64,000 bases of DNA from Dyadobacter beijingensis DSM 21582. GTDB lineage: Bacteria > Bacteroidota > Bacteroidia > Cytophagales > Spirosomataceae. The notes under the pieces are model-generated. The model worked only from the letters and a program-made list of their open reading frames with translations, had not been told where the DNA came from and searched no databases. Positions 1 to 7,455 of this stretch are shown piece after piece. The translations under genes were made by a program, and so were the position numbers. Where the stretch lies: NCBI RefSeq assembly GCF_000382205.1, contig NZ_KB907790.1, positions 496,001 to 560,000 of the forward strand, written 5' to 3'. Each line of letters starts with the position of its first letter. Within the stretch, counting starts at the first letter, position 1.

Positions 1-1110
1 TTCCATTTCCCGCTTCCAGGAAGCGAAAGTTCCGTCGATAATTTTCTCTCTCGCGCTGTTAACCAGCCACAAATAGAACGTCAGGTTATGGATGCTGGCG
101 ATCTGTGCGCCGAGCATTTCGCCCGATTTTACCAGATGCCGTAAGTACGCCTTACTATAAAATGTACTAACGTGGCCTCCCAGGCCTGAGTCTATCGGTG
201 ACAAATCATCTTTCCACTTTTCATTGCGGATATTGATTATTCCTTCCGTTGTAAAAATCATGCCATTGCGTGCATTGCGCGTCGGCATTACGCAATCGAA
301 CATGTCCACACCCAGCGAAATGCATTCCAGTATGTTCGCAGGCGTGCCCACGCCCATGAGGTAGCGGGGCTTGTCCCTGGGCAAAATGTCGCATACGACC
401 TCCGTAAGCTCGTACATGATCTCCGCCGGCTCGCCCACCGAAAGCCCGCCGATCGCATTGCCTTCGCGGTTGGCGGAAGCGATGAATTCGGCCGACTGTT
501 TGCGCAGGTCTTTGTACACACTTCCCTGAACGATAGGGAACAACGTCTGGCTGTGACCATAGCGTGGTTCGGTTTCGTCGAATCTCCGGCAGCAACGGGT
601 TAACCACCGGTGGGTCATCTCCATCGATTTGCGCGCGTAGGTGAAATCGCATGGGTAGGGTGTGCATTCGTCGAATGCCATGATAATGTCCGCGCCGATC
701 GTCCGCTGGATGTCCATTACGTTTTCCGGCGTGAATGTGTGTACGCCACCGTCAATGTGTGACTTAAATACCACACCCTCTTCGTTGATCTTCCGGCCGG
801 TCCCGGCTAGCGAATAAACCTGATAACCGCCGCTGTCGGTCAGGATAGGGCGGTCCCAGCCATTGAACCCGTGCAGCCCGCCTGCCCTTTCGAGAATGTC
901 GAGACCGGGGCGGAGATATAAATGATAGGTATTACCTAAAATGATCTGTGCTTTGACATCTTCCTTCAATTCGCGCTGGTGAACGGCTTTCACCGTACCC
1001 GCGGTACCCACAGGCATGAAGATGGGCGTCTGGATTACCCCATGATCCGTCTCGATCAACCCGGCTCTCGCTTTCGAATGGGGGTCCTCAACTTGTAGTG
1101 TGAACTTCAT
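1..1110 (-). CDS. tgt: queuine/preQ1 tRNA-guanine transglycosylase, 3' end cut by window
   Basis: Exchanges guanine 34 of GUN anticodons for the queuosine precursor preQ1. The reading frame starts at the ATG at 1110 and runs open to base 1, giving 370 codons; family members are about 376 aa, so only a few C-terminal residues are missing. I see LTDSGGYQVYSL with the general acid/base Asp near residue 92, and GVDMFDCVMPTR with the nucleophile Asp near residue 272. Where most bacterial Tgt proteins carry the CxCxxC zinc site, this one reads DDLSPIDSGLGG and has no cysteine. A TATTTTTG box (minus strand, 1136-1143) lies about 25 nt upstream. It is divergent from the glycosyltransferase gene. Confidence 0.95.
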   Translation of the reverse strand, partial: MKFTLQVEDPHSKARAGLIETDHGVIQTPIFMPVGTAGTVKAVHQRELKEDVKAQIILGNTYHLYLRPGLDILERAGGLHGFNGWDRPILTDSGGYQVYSLAGTGRKINEEGVVFKSHIDGGVHTFTPENVMDIQRTIGADIIMAFDECTPYPCDFTYARKSMEMTHRWLTRCCRRFDETEPRYGHSQTLFPIVQGSVYKDLRKQSAEFIASANREGNAIGGLSVGEPAEIMYELTEVVCDILPRDKPRYLMGVGTPANILECISLGVDMFDCVMPTRNARNGMIFTTEGIINIRNEKWKDDLSPIDSGLGGHVSTFYSKAYLRHLVKSGEMLGAQIASIHNLTFYLWLVNSAREKIIDGTFASWKREME

Positions 1111-1135
1111 TAAAAGGTTTTAAATTGCTGATGTG

Positions 1136-1143
1136 CAAAAATA
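1136..1143 (-). promoter_or_regulatory. -7 promoter box of tgt
   Basis: On the minus strand this reads TATTTTTG, an exact match to the Bacteroidota -7 consensus TAnnTTTG. It lies about 25 nt before the tgt ATG, a suitable distance. I see no well-spaced -33 TTG, so only half of the promoter is supported. Confidence 0.45.
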
Positions 1144-1170
1144 GAAGGAACGTCTCGAACATTCCTGTCA

Positions 1171-2352
1171 ATGACAGTATATTTGCACCAATATGGTAAA
1201 ATTTTACATCTCTCTTCTGTTGTGGCCGATTCTTTACTCTATGCGCTAGGAGCGTTCGTAGTTGTCCAGTTATTCTATTATCTCTTCTTTTTTACGAGGC
1301 TGGCATTTTACGGAAAGGGCGCGAACTACGGCAATGCCATGCCCGGAGTAACCGTCTTGGTGTGCGCCTGGAACGAAAGGGAGAACCTGACGGAGCTCAT
1401 TCCGCTCCTGGACGCGCAGGAGTACCCCGAATATGAGGTGATCCTGCTCGACGACCGGTCGGACGACGGGAGTGAGGAATACATCCGCGAAAATATCAAT
1501 GGCTGGAAAAATATACGGTATATCCGCATCAATGACCAGTTCGACCACGTCACGCCCAAGAAATACGCATTGACCGTCGGTATGAAGCAGGCGAAATACC
1601 CGATCGCGCTCATGACCGACGCCGATTGCCGCCCTTCGTCCAACCACTGGATCACCGCCATGACCTCCCGGGTAACGGAGGATAAGGATATCGTCCTCGG
1701 TTTTTCACCTTATTTCAAACAACGGGGCTTGCTCAACTGGTTTATCCGCTGTGAAACATTCTATGCGGCCGTTCAATACCTGTCGTTCACGCTCGCGGGC
1801 ATGACCTACATGGGCGTCGGCCGCAACATATTATATAAGCGCTCGGTATTCTTCGCCAATAAGGGCTTTTATACACATAAACATGTATTCGGCGGCGACG
1901 ACGATATTTTTCTGAACGAAGTGTCGACGAGCTCGAACACCACGATATCCATCGAGGAAGATTCATTTGTTTATTCCCTTCCTAAAACGACCTGGAAAGA
2001 CTGGTTCCGGCAGAAGCGCCGGCATATTTCTGTGAGCCGCTACTACAAACCCCGGAATAAAATACTGCTCGGCATGCTCTCGGGCGCGCACATAGCCACC
2101 TGGCTGCTTGCGCTGGCCACGCTGGCGTGGGGGCTGATTACGAAAGACCATTTGTTGCTGCAATACCTCGGCATCGTGTTTGGTGTGCGCTGGGCCATCC
2201 AATGGTTCCTGCTCATCATTATTAATGTGAAGCTGGATAAGACCGTGGAGTGGTTCAGCTTTTTACTGATGGATTTTGCGCTATTTGTTTATTACCTCGT
2301 TTTCGGATTTTTGACCATGACGAGCAGAAAACCCCGTAAATCATGGAATTGA
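1171..2352 (+). CDS. membrane-anchored family 2 glycosyltransferase
   Basis: Inverting sugar transferase probably acting at the inner membrane. A transmembrane segment at about residues 25-45 precedes a GT-A domain (VLVCAWNERENL; LLDDRSDDGS; the donor-binding motif MTDADCRP near residue 150; GGDDD; and QKRRH, equivalent to the processive QxxRW motif). Three further hydrophobic helices close the protein, from about residue 308. The acceptor and sugar are unknown. The start is uncertain: the ATG at 1171 lies upstream of a TATATTTG promoter box at 1178-1185, so the in-frame GTG at 1222, just before the first helix, may be the real start. The 3' end overlaps rsmG by 10 nt, suggesting translational coupling. 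Confidence 0.85.
   Translation: MTVYLHQYGKILHLSSVVADSLLYALGAFVVVQLFYYLFFFTRLAFYGKGANYGNAMPGVTVLVCAWNERENLTELIPLLDAQEYPEYEVILLDDRSDDGSEEYIRENINGWKNIRYIRINDQFDHVTPKKYALTVGMKQAKYPIALMTDADCRPSSNHWITAMTSRVTEDKDIVLGFSPYFKQRGLLNWFIRCETFYAAVQYLSFTLAGMTYMGVGRNILYKRSVFFANKGFYTHKHVFGGDDDIFLNEVSTSSNTTISIEEDSFVYSLPKTTWKDWFRQKRRHISVSRYYKPRNKILLGMLSGAHIATWLLALATLAWGLITKDHLLLQYLGIVFGVRWAIQWFLLIIINVKLDKTVEWFSFLLMDFALFVYYLVFGFLTMTSRKPRKSWN
1178..1185 (+). promoter_or_regulatory. -7 promoter box for glycosyltransferase/rsmG operon
   Basis: TATATTTG followed by CACCAAT is an exact TAnnTTTG match pointing into the glycosyltransferase gene. It falls just inside the longest possible reading frame, which argues for a downstream start codon. 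No clear -33 TTG is seen. Confidence 0.4.
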
Positions 2353-2963
2353 TCGATCAATACTTCCCCAACCTGACAGCCGACCAGCGCGACAAATTCG
2401 GGCAAATGGGTGAGTTGTACGAATATTGGAATGCGCGGGTGAACGTGATTTCGCGGCAGGACATTGATACATTATATGAACGTCACGTGCTGCATTCGCT
2501 CGGCATCGCGAAAGTGCAGGAATTCCGCCCCGGGACGACCATTCTCGATGTGGGCACAGGCGGCGGTTTCCCCGGCGTGCCGCTGGCCATTATGTTCCCT
2601 GAAGCGCAGTTTCACCTCGTTGACAGCATCGGCAAGAAAATCCGCGTGGTGCAGGAGGTGGTGAATGCATTGAAACTGGATAACGTGCGCGCCGAGCAGG
2701 TACGCGCGGAAAGGCTCAGTGAAAGCTACGAGTTCGTGGTGAGCCGGGCGGTGACGCGCATGGCGCCGTTTGTGGGGTGGGTAAAAAAGAATATCAGCCG
2801 CAACTCGTTCCACGACCGCAGGAACGGAATTTTATATCTCAAAGGGGGCGACCTGGATGAAGAGCTTTCGGAGATCCGGGAAAAGCCGCAGATTTACGCG
2901 CTTTCGGACTTTTTCGCCGAAGAATTCTTTGAAACTAAGAAAGTGGTATACGTACCTTTGTAA
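2343..2963 (+). CDS. rsmG: 16S rRNA (guanine-527-N7) methyltransferase
   Basis: Transfers a methyl group from SAM to N7 of G527 in the 530 loop of 16S rRNA; loss is known in other bacteria to give low-level streptomycin resistance. The 206-aa length is normal. The SAM-binding loop LDVGTGGGFPG sits at residues 68-78, followed by HLVDSIGKK (motif II, ribose-binding acidic residue) and VVSRAV (motif IV region). The ATG at 2343 overlaps the glycosyltransferase end by 10 nt. The RsmG identity is clear from the Rossmann motif plus VSRAVTRMAPFVGW. Confidence 0.96.
   Translation: MELIDQYFPNLTADQRDKFGQMGELYEYWNARVNVISRQDIDTLYERHVLHSLGIAKVQEFRPGTTILDVGTGGGFPGVPLAIMFPEAQFHLVDSIGKKIRVVQEVVNALKLDNVRAEQVRAERLSESYEFVVSRAVTRMAPFVGWVKKNISRNSFHDRRNGILYLKGGDLDEELSEIREKPQIYALSDFFAEEFFETKKVVYVPL
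2929..2960 (+). promoter_or_regulatory. promoter of the small PH-like gene
   Basis: TTG at 2929-2931 and TACCTTTG at 2953-2960 are separated by 21 nt, matching the Bacteroidota -33/-7 arrangement. The site lies inside the end of rsmG and 28 nt before the next ATG, so the small gene probably has its own transcript in addition to any read-through. Confidence 0.5.
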
Positions 2964-2988
2964 CGCATTTATTTAATAACCTATCCAT

Positions 2989-3270
2989 ATGAACGAACGA
3001 TTTAGCGCCAGTGGGCTCATGAACCCGTTTTTCCCCGACGAGGTCACTTTCGGCGAAAAGGGCGTAACCTTTAAAGTCAGGAAGCTTTTCAGAAGCAACG
3101 ACAACTTCGTGTTCTATTCTGACATCTCAGGGGTCGAAATCGACAGCGGCATGTTTTTTTCGACGATCCGGATCATCCCGCGGATGCGTCCTGAAATTAT
3201 TATCAATAATTTTACAAAGGGGGATGCTAAGAAAGTCAAGGAGTTAATCCTCGCGAAAGTGCAGGCGTAA
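2989..3270 (+). CDS. small PH-like protein of unknown function
   Basis: A 93-residue soluble protein without signal peptide. It has the alternating hydrophobic beta pattern of short bacterial PH domains (VTFGEKGVTFKVRKLF, then NFVFYSDISGVEI, then TIRIIPRMRPEIIINNF) and ends in a helix rich in lysine. In the family, short PH modules often bind proteins or membranes; nothing here defines a ligand. The ATG at 2989 is 25 nt after the rsmG stop and carries its own promoter. Fold assignment is by pattern only. Confidence 0.7.
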   Translation: MNERFSASGLMNPFFPDEVTFGEKGVTFKVRKLFRSNDNFVFYSDISGVEIDSGMFFSTIRIIPRMRPEIIINNFTKGDAKKVKELILAKVQA

Positions 3271-3290
3271 CATTTTTTTAGTCGCGGCAC

Positions 3291-3321
3291 TTGCGCTGTA
3301 TAACTTGAATTACTAGATTTG
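3291..3321 (+). promoter_or_regulatory. promoter of tRNA-Asn
   Basis: TTG at 3291-3293 and TAGATTTG at 3314-3321, 20 nt apart, fit the Bacteroidota -33/-7 pattern well. Transcription would begin about 7 nt downstream, near 3328, leaving a leader of about 28 nt before the tRNA. Confidence 0.6.
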
Positions 3322-3355
3322 CACCACAATTCGAGTACAACAACCGGATAATGAT

Positions 3356-3429
3356 TCCCGAATAGCTCAGCCGGTTAGAGCATCTGACTGTTAATCAGAG
3401 GGTCGCTGGTTCGAGCCCAGCTTCGGGAG
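3356..3429 (+). tRNA. tRNA-Asn (anticodon GTT)
   Basis: The 74-nt cloverleaf is complete: the acceptor arm TCCCGAA (3356-3362) pairs with TTCGGGA (3422-3428) and the discriminator is G3429. The anticodon stem CTGAC/ATCAG brackets the GTT anticodon, and the T loop has GGTTCGAGCC. The 3' CCA is not encoded. An own promoter lies upstream and an intrinsic terminator directly downstream, so it is a single-gene transcript. Confidence 0.97.
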
Positions 3430-3439
3430 CTTGAAAATG

Positions 3440-3472
3440 AAGCGCTTAGCAAGAAATTGTTAAGCGCTTTTT
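3440..3472 (+). terminator. intrinsic terminator after tRNA-Asn
   Basis: A perfect 9-bp stem, AAGCGCTTA (3440-3448) with TAAGCGCTT (3461-3469), has a 12-nt loop and runs into five T residues (3468-3472). Short A/T runs on the other side may also let it stop the convergent gene at 3525. Confidence 0.85.
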
Positions 3473-3524
3473 CGTGTTTGGACATAAATATCCCGATAGC
3501 ACGAAATCGGCGGCAGGAAGCAAT

Positions 3525-4349
3525 CTACGGGACGTAATTTGTCAATGTCGAATAGTAGCCGTTAATGAATGCCGCATTCATGATACTTCCATCTGTCGCA
3601 TCCACACCGCCGTCCATCGAAACATCGGTAGGAAGGTATTGATCAAAGAGACCGCTCATAAAGTCATTCGTAGCGATTGTCATATCCGTAGCATCGACGC
3701 TCAGATCGTTATTGACATCGCCCGCCCACATATACCATTTTCCATTGATGACACCCATTTGGGCGGCATCGCCCGGGAGCTGGCTGGCCTTATTAAGTGC
3801 TGTGGTGAAGTCGTAAATGGTCGTGCCGGCATTGAATGCGGCAATCGGGTTGCTTAGGATGGCAACATGGTTTCTGTGAAATATGGCCAGCCGTACCGGT
3901 GCGCTTTGCCCAACAAATTTCGGGAGCGTGCCATCTATGTCGACGATACTTCCGTTAGGTTTCAGTAGAAGGCTTTTCGATTGAAGTTTCACCGCCGGAT
4001 TTGCGGCATCGCGGATTTCGATCTTAATCCAATCTACCACGGGGCCGGCCACTCCCGCCGGGTTGCCGATATTGTTGTAGCCGACATTCCCGCCATAGGG
4101 ATCAGTAGCAGGCAAAAGCCCCGAATTGGCGCTGAAATAGGTTTGCAGGTCGGTGGCCATGTTCGCCTGTCCAGTGCGGTAAGCCCCACGAAGCAGGACT
4201 TTGGTGTCCACCAGAACAATGCTGCCATTAAGCTCCCTTTTGGTTCGGTTTCCGGCGTTGTCATAGGTAAATTTGATCTGCGCATGAATGACGCCCGGGA
4301 AGGCCACCATGATGGCTAACAACACAGTTTTAATAAGTTGTGTGTTCAT
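3525..4349 (-). CDS. secreted protein with one YD motif and a dockerin-like calcium-binding tail
   Basis: 274 aa with a clear signal peptide (cleavage after VIHAQ). The mature N-terminus carries a single Rhs-type motif, TYDNAGNRTKREL. A Bacteroidota secreted module follows (VLLRGAYRTGQ; DPYG; VDWIKIEIRDA; HRNHVAIL), then two EF-hand/dockerin-like loops, GDVNNDLSVDATDM and TDVSMDGGVDATDG. No T9SS sorting domain is visible. The modules suggest a calcium-stabilised extracellular structural protein; no enzymatic motif is seen. It is transcribed toward the tRNA and lies just downstream of another secreted gene. Function unknown. Confidence 0.75.
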   Translation of the reverse strand: MNTQLIKTVLLAIMVAFPGVIHAQIKFTYDNAGNRTKRELNGSIVLVDTKVLLRGAYRTGQANMATDLQTYFSANSGLLPATDPYGGNVGYNNIGNPAGVAGPVVDWIKIEIRDAANPAVKLQSKSLLLKPNGSIVDIDGTLPKFVGQSAPVRLAIFHRNHVAILSNPIAAFNAGTTIYDFTTALNKASQLPGDAAQMGVINGKWYMWAGDVNNDLSVDATDMTIATNDFMSGLFDQYLPTDVSMDGGVDATDGSIMNAAFINGYYSTLTNYVP

Positions 4350-4382
4350 ATGGTTTATAGTGTGATGTGCTTTTGTATTGAT

Positions 4383-4940
4383 TTAAAAACAATCCTTCTC
4401 CCCGTTGGCGATCGATCTATCCAATGTGCCTTCTTTACCCGCCTGAATGGGGTAGAAGCATCCACTTTTTGTCTGAAATACCTCCGATCCGCTCCCGCAT
4501 ACGATAGCGCACGCGCGGCCCTCGACAATGTGCTTGTTCGCCAGCATATCGTCCACGCGCATTTTGTATCGGAATGCTCCCTTATACCGCGTTCCGTCGG
4601 GCCGTAACCCATCCCAGCCATATTCCTGCACGGGCATTCGGGAATTAAAATAGGGCTTTTGATAAAGCATCGTATCTCCCTCAATACTGTATACGGCAAA
4701 TCCCCAAACGTCCGTAACAACATCATTTACGGTGGGGAAAAAGTAGTCATTCACGCCGTCTTTGTTGGGCGTAAAAACATTGGGTACATAAATCCGCTTC
4801 TTTTCGTAGGAGAATTCGACGGGCTGGGTGCCGCAGCAGGATTCGTATTCCTGGCTGAATGCCTTCGGGTCGCCTTGCGAAGAGCACGTCGTGGCGCTGG
4901 AAATCAGGAGTAGAGTGAAGAGTGTAAGTGTGTTTTTCAT
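4383..4940 (-). CDS. lipoprotein with a gliding-associated CHU_C-like domain
   Basis: 185 aa. The N-terminus has a signal peptide with a plausible lipobox ending at Cys19 (ISSATTC). The central motif VPNVFTPNKDGVNDYF is the hallmark of the gliding-motility-associated C-terminal (CHU_C, T9SS type B) family. That domain normally sits at the end of very large adhesins; here it makes up most of a short protein, followed by a Cys-containing tail. It could be a free-standing paralogue or a remnant of a larger surface protein. It is 33 nt upstream of the preceding secreted gene on the same strand, so the two may be co-transcribed. Confidence 0.7.
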   Translation of the reverse strand: MKNTLTLFTLLLISSATTCSSQGDPKAFSQEYESCCGTQPVEFSYEKKRIYVPNVFTPNKDGVNDYFFPTVNDVVTDVWGFAVYSIEGDTMLYQKPYFNSRMPVQEYGWDGLRPDGTRYKGAFRYKMRVDDMLANKHIVEGRACAIVCGSGSEVFQTKSGCFYPIQAGKEGTLDRSIANGEKDCF

Positions 4941-5169
4941 TGGAACTACATTAAATAATGTTTAATAATTAATACGCTGACTTTCAGTTATATTGTTAGG
5001 CTATGATTGCGAAAAATAATATGATAAAATTACAAGGAGGAAAATTGTATTGACCCGTGAAAAGCATTATCAAATAGAAGAAATAGTAGTGATTAGGAAA
5101 AACGAATAAATTAAAGGCGCTTGTAAATGATCTATCGGAATATTTGCATTTACCACTAGGTTTTTTTTC

Positions 5170-5487
5170 TCATTTCACAAATAGTTTTTGCTCAGAACAA
5201 CTCAGCAAGCATATGAGTAATAGATCGGATTGATAAACTACATTCAGATCATTAATTTCATGTACTATCGATAATGCAATATCTACACCTGTTCTTTCAA
5301 GTCTATCAATTGTTTGATATCGGGTAGGGCCATCAAAATTCACTTTTTCATATTCATCCATCCACGTTCTGATATGCTGAATGAGCGAATCGCTAATAGG
5401 CAAGCTTTCAAGGCCTATGATTTTTCCAGAATGGTAACATCTAAAACAAATTCCATCCGCTGAGGCATCGATCGTTATTTGCTTCAT
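5170..5487 (-). CDS. candidate immunity protein, copy 1 of a paralogue pair
   Basis: 105 aa, no signal peptide and no recognised domain. It resembles the product of 6056-6361: both begin MK-x-(I/L)-x-(V/I)-DAS-x-(N/D)-G, share a hydrophobic LESLP/LTQLQ-type stretch, and have an I-x(2)-(I/S)-(R/K)-(T/S)-W helix about 40 residues in. It is the last gene of the AT-rich array downstream of the Rhs gene and on the same strand. Immunity function is inferred only from that setting and the small size. The C-terminus is unusually hydrophobic (DLLLICLLSCSEQKL). Confidence 0.55.
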   Translation of the reverse strand: MKQITIDASADGICFRCYHSGKIIGLESLPISDSLIQHIRTWMDEYEKVNFDGPTRYQTIDRLERTGVDIALSIVHEINDLNVVYQSDLLLICLLSCSEQKLFVK

Positions 5488-5555
5488 ATCGCTTATGGTT
5501 CATGGCAATAACAGAAGGTATTAAAATTTATCTTTCTCATTTTTATAGCCGTTTA

Positions 5556-6008
5556 TTAGATGTAAATTATTTGATCATCTATGCATTTGATCGCGGCATA
5601 ACCATTTTTTAATTCTACACTTTCAAAATAGTTTGGAAGTGCGTATGTTTTAAGAATTTTTAAATTTTCGGCATTAATTGAAATAATTTCGAGTTCCGTA
5701 ATTACATAAATCACTTCATTGTAAATTCTTATATCGTAGAGAAAATAATATAAAGAGATCTTGTGTTTTATTTTTCCTGTTAAAATATTAAAAATAATAA
5801 ATATTTGATCTACGCCAACTATACAAATATCGGCGTTTGTCAGTAAGATAATTGGATCTATTTTGTCACTTTGTCAAGCTATTTTATATCGGTGTATTCC
5901 AAATGAAAAAACTCCGAAAGCTCGGCTTGCTGATCCATCTTCGAACAAATTTGGAATATCTAGTTTTCTGAAATTAGGTTTTGAAATCCTTTTTATTTGT
6001 AAATGCAT
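5556..6008 (-). pseudogene. candidate immunity gene broken by an in-frame TGA
   Basis: Reading down from the ATG at 6008, one frame stays open for 151 codons to TAA at 5556 except for a TGA at codon 45 (5874-5876). Both sides look coding: DIPNLFEDGSASRAFG before the stop, and ILLTNADICIVGVDQ, VIYVITELEIISI and LPNYFESVELKNGYAAI after it. The repeated short beta pattern resembles a small beta-rich immunity-like protein; I do not recognise the family. Codon use and AT content match its neighbours. There is no ATG directly after the TGA, so the distal part is probably not translated. Sequencing error or readthrough cannot be excluded. Confidence 0.6.
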
Positions 6009-6055
6009 TTTATTAAATATTTTGCGAATTATTTATGAAACCGCTGGTGTCGCGT

Positions 6056-6361
6056 TCATATGATTCGGCGGATAGAGGAATTATAGATTTCTACTTGCCA
6101 AGTTCCATCCGGTGCCTCTGCATCGACCAGCTCACTTTTAATTTTTCTGCAATTTTCTTTGCCTTCTGCGTCTATCCTATCAATTTCAGAACTGTCATTG
6201 AATCCTTGACGGCGTTTGATGTCATATCTTGCTAGCCAAGACTTGATACTATCAATGAAATCGGTTGTTAATTGTAGTTGTGTTACGTGTAGATAGCCTC
6301 CGTTGTACTGATCTCTTATTCCTGTACCATTAAATGAAGCGTCAACTATAAGGTATTTCAT
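6056..6361 (-). CDS. candidate immunity protein, copy 2 of a paralogue pair
   Basis: 101 aa, soluble, starting MKYLIVDASFNGTGI. It shares the DAS-x-(N/D)-G start and the helix IKSWLARYD with the 105-aa product of 5170-5487 (IRTWMDEYE), pointing to duplication and divergence. The broken gene at 5556-6008 lies between the two copies. The C-terminal half (ELVDAEAPDGTWQVEIYN) differs strongly from its paralogue. No known domain. Its assignment as an immunity protein rests on its position in the same-strand AT-rich array behind the Rhs gene. Confidence 0.6.
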   Translation of the reverse strand: MKYLIVDASFNGTGIRDQYNGGYLHVTQLQLTTDFIDSIKSWLARYDIKRRQGFNDSSEIDRIDAEGKENCRKIKSELVDAEAPDGTWQVEIYNSSIRRII

Positions 6362-6435
6362 GTTTCCTTGTGCAAGAATTTATCTAGAATAAGCGCGAAT
6401 TTTATACTTAACGTTTTGTATGGATTGCGGTAAAT

Positions 6436-6903
6436 TTATAGCTGTAATTTGGGTGAGGAGCTTAGATATAGCGTAATGAATTCTGAAAATGAATCGGCGA
6501 TTTTTTTGTACCTGTCGCCGCATATAACGTATACTTCAATTTTTTTTGATGGCAAGCAATTCAACCTAATTGCGTAAGCAAATAGATGGAAATTGGTGTT
6601 AGCGAATACATATAGGTCATCGACATCTTTGACATCTTGGAGATCTTGGTAATTTGGAATTCCTTTCCAGTCTTTATATGCATCGTTAACTGGTTGTATT
6701 TTATGGATTGAATAGAATTCAAATAGATCGTCCGTGCAATCGCCATCTGTTCCGTTCAATGATTGAAAATACTCCACTAGATCGCTAGGTAAAATGACAT
6801 TGTGTTTTTCTTGGAAAATCTTTATATCGACCTTTGTAGCTACCGGAGGGTGGCCAACTTTCTCGATCCGCCATTTTGTTTCTAGTTCTGCTATGTGTTT
6901 CAT
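6436..6903 (-). CDS. SMI1/KNR4 (SUKH) family immunity protein
   Basis: 155 aa. The N-terminal third carries the SUKH signature: a tryptophan-containing start (TKWRIEK), an F-x(6)-N-x-LP-x-DL pattern (IFQEKHNVILPSDLVEYF), then a SLNGTDGD turn. SUKH proteins are the commonest immunity family of bacterial polymorphic toxins and bind the cognate nuclease or other toxin domain in the cytoplasm. No matching toxin gene lies next to it, so it appears to be an orphan kept from an earlier toxin. The start at 6903 is the first ATG. It is preceded by a 219-nt spacer with no convincing ORF. Confidence 0.8.
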   Translation of the reverse strand: MKHIAELETKWRIEKVGHPPVATKVDIKIFQEKHNVILPSDLVEYFQSLNGTDGDCTDDLFEFYSIHKIQPVNDAYKDWKGIPNYQDLQDVKDVDDLYVFANTNFHLFAYAIRLNCLPSKKIEVYVICGDRYKKIADSFSEFITLYLSSSPKLQL

Positions 6904-7122
6904 GTTATTTTTGGATTTTTAGCTTGGAATCCATTTTGTTTTCTTGCGTGTTTTAATTGTTTACAAGACGACTTTATTCATTTGACGCAATGAAGTTAAG
7001 CCGGCTACTAACGGCTCCGCGAGTCTGAAAATAGCTTCTCATTTTAAGTCTTATCGTTCGGTTTGAAGCTGCCCTGAGTCACGGAAGTCTAATCCGCCTG
7101 CGTTTTTTTGAAAAAGGTGATA

Positions 7123-7455
7123 CTAGTAAGATTTTGGAAATGCAATTAGCTTACTAAAATCTGTCTTCCAAATATCGAGTTCCAGTAGATTTCCATTGGT
7201 GTCCACATATAAGGAGGCAAGGACTTCAACGTTGTCTTGATCAATAAATTGAATTTCGCTTATTTGTTTTCCCATCGTTCTGCCAAGTCTTACCTCGCCA
7301 TTTGGAAATAGATGTAGGCTACCCATTCCACCATCATCCATCGAGCAAACCAGTAAACCGTCACGCCAGTCTTTGGATATTACTTCGGATGATTTACTGA
7401 TGAGGAGTTCAAGGAGACTTTCTTCCTGACTCGTAGCTTTTCTAGGGGATTCCAT
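7123..7455 (-). CDS. candidate immunity protein, intact copy of a duplicated gene
   Basis: 110 aa starting MESPRKATSQEESLL. I chose the ATG at 7455 because the duplicate at 8422-8753 starts at the same place. Conserved stretches are WRDGLLVCSMDDGGMGSL, LFPNGEVRLGRTM and LASLYVDTNGNLLELDIWK. The pattern recalls the DUF6984-type small proteins found near toxins, but I hold that name weakly. Its start codon lies inside the last codons of an orphan toxin-like reading frame (7442-7567), the overlapping arrangement typical of toxin-immunity pairs. Probably cytoplasmic, as there is no signal peptide. Confidence 0.65.
   Translation of the reverse strand: MESPRKATSQEESLLELLISKSSEVISKDWRDGLLVCSMDDGGMGSLHLFPNGEVRLGRTMGKQISEIQFIDQDNVEVLASLYVDTNGNLLELDIWKTDFSKLIAFPKSY

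Noticed and set aside
221..667. Two overlapping minus-strand frames inside tgt
   Set aside because: They are out-of-frame shadows; the true tgt frame runs through the whole stretch with all catalytic motifs.
6904..7122. Possible third toxin-tail relic upstream of the SUKH gene
   Set aside because: A short frame (GLDFRDSGQLQTER) exists but has no start, no similarity to the other tail, and does not reach the SUKH start.
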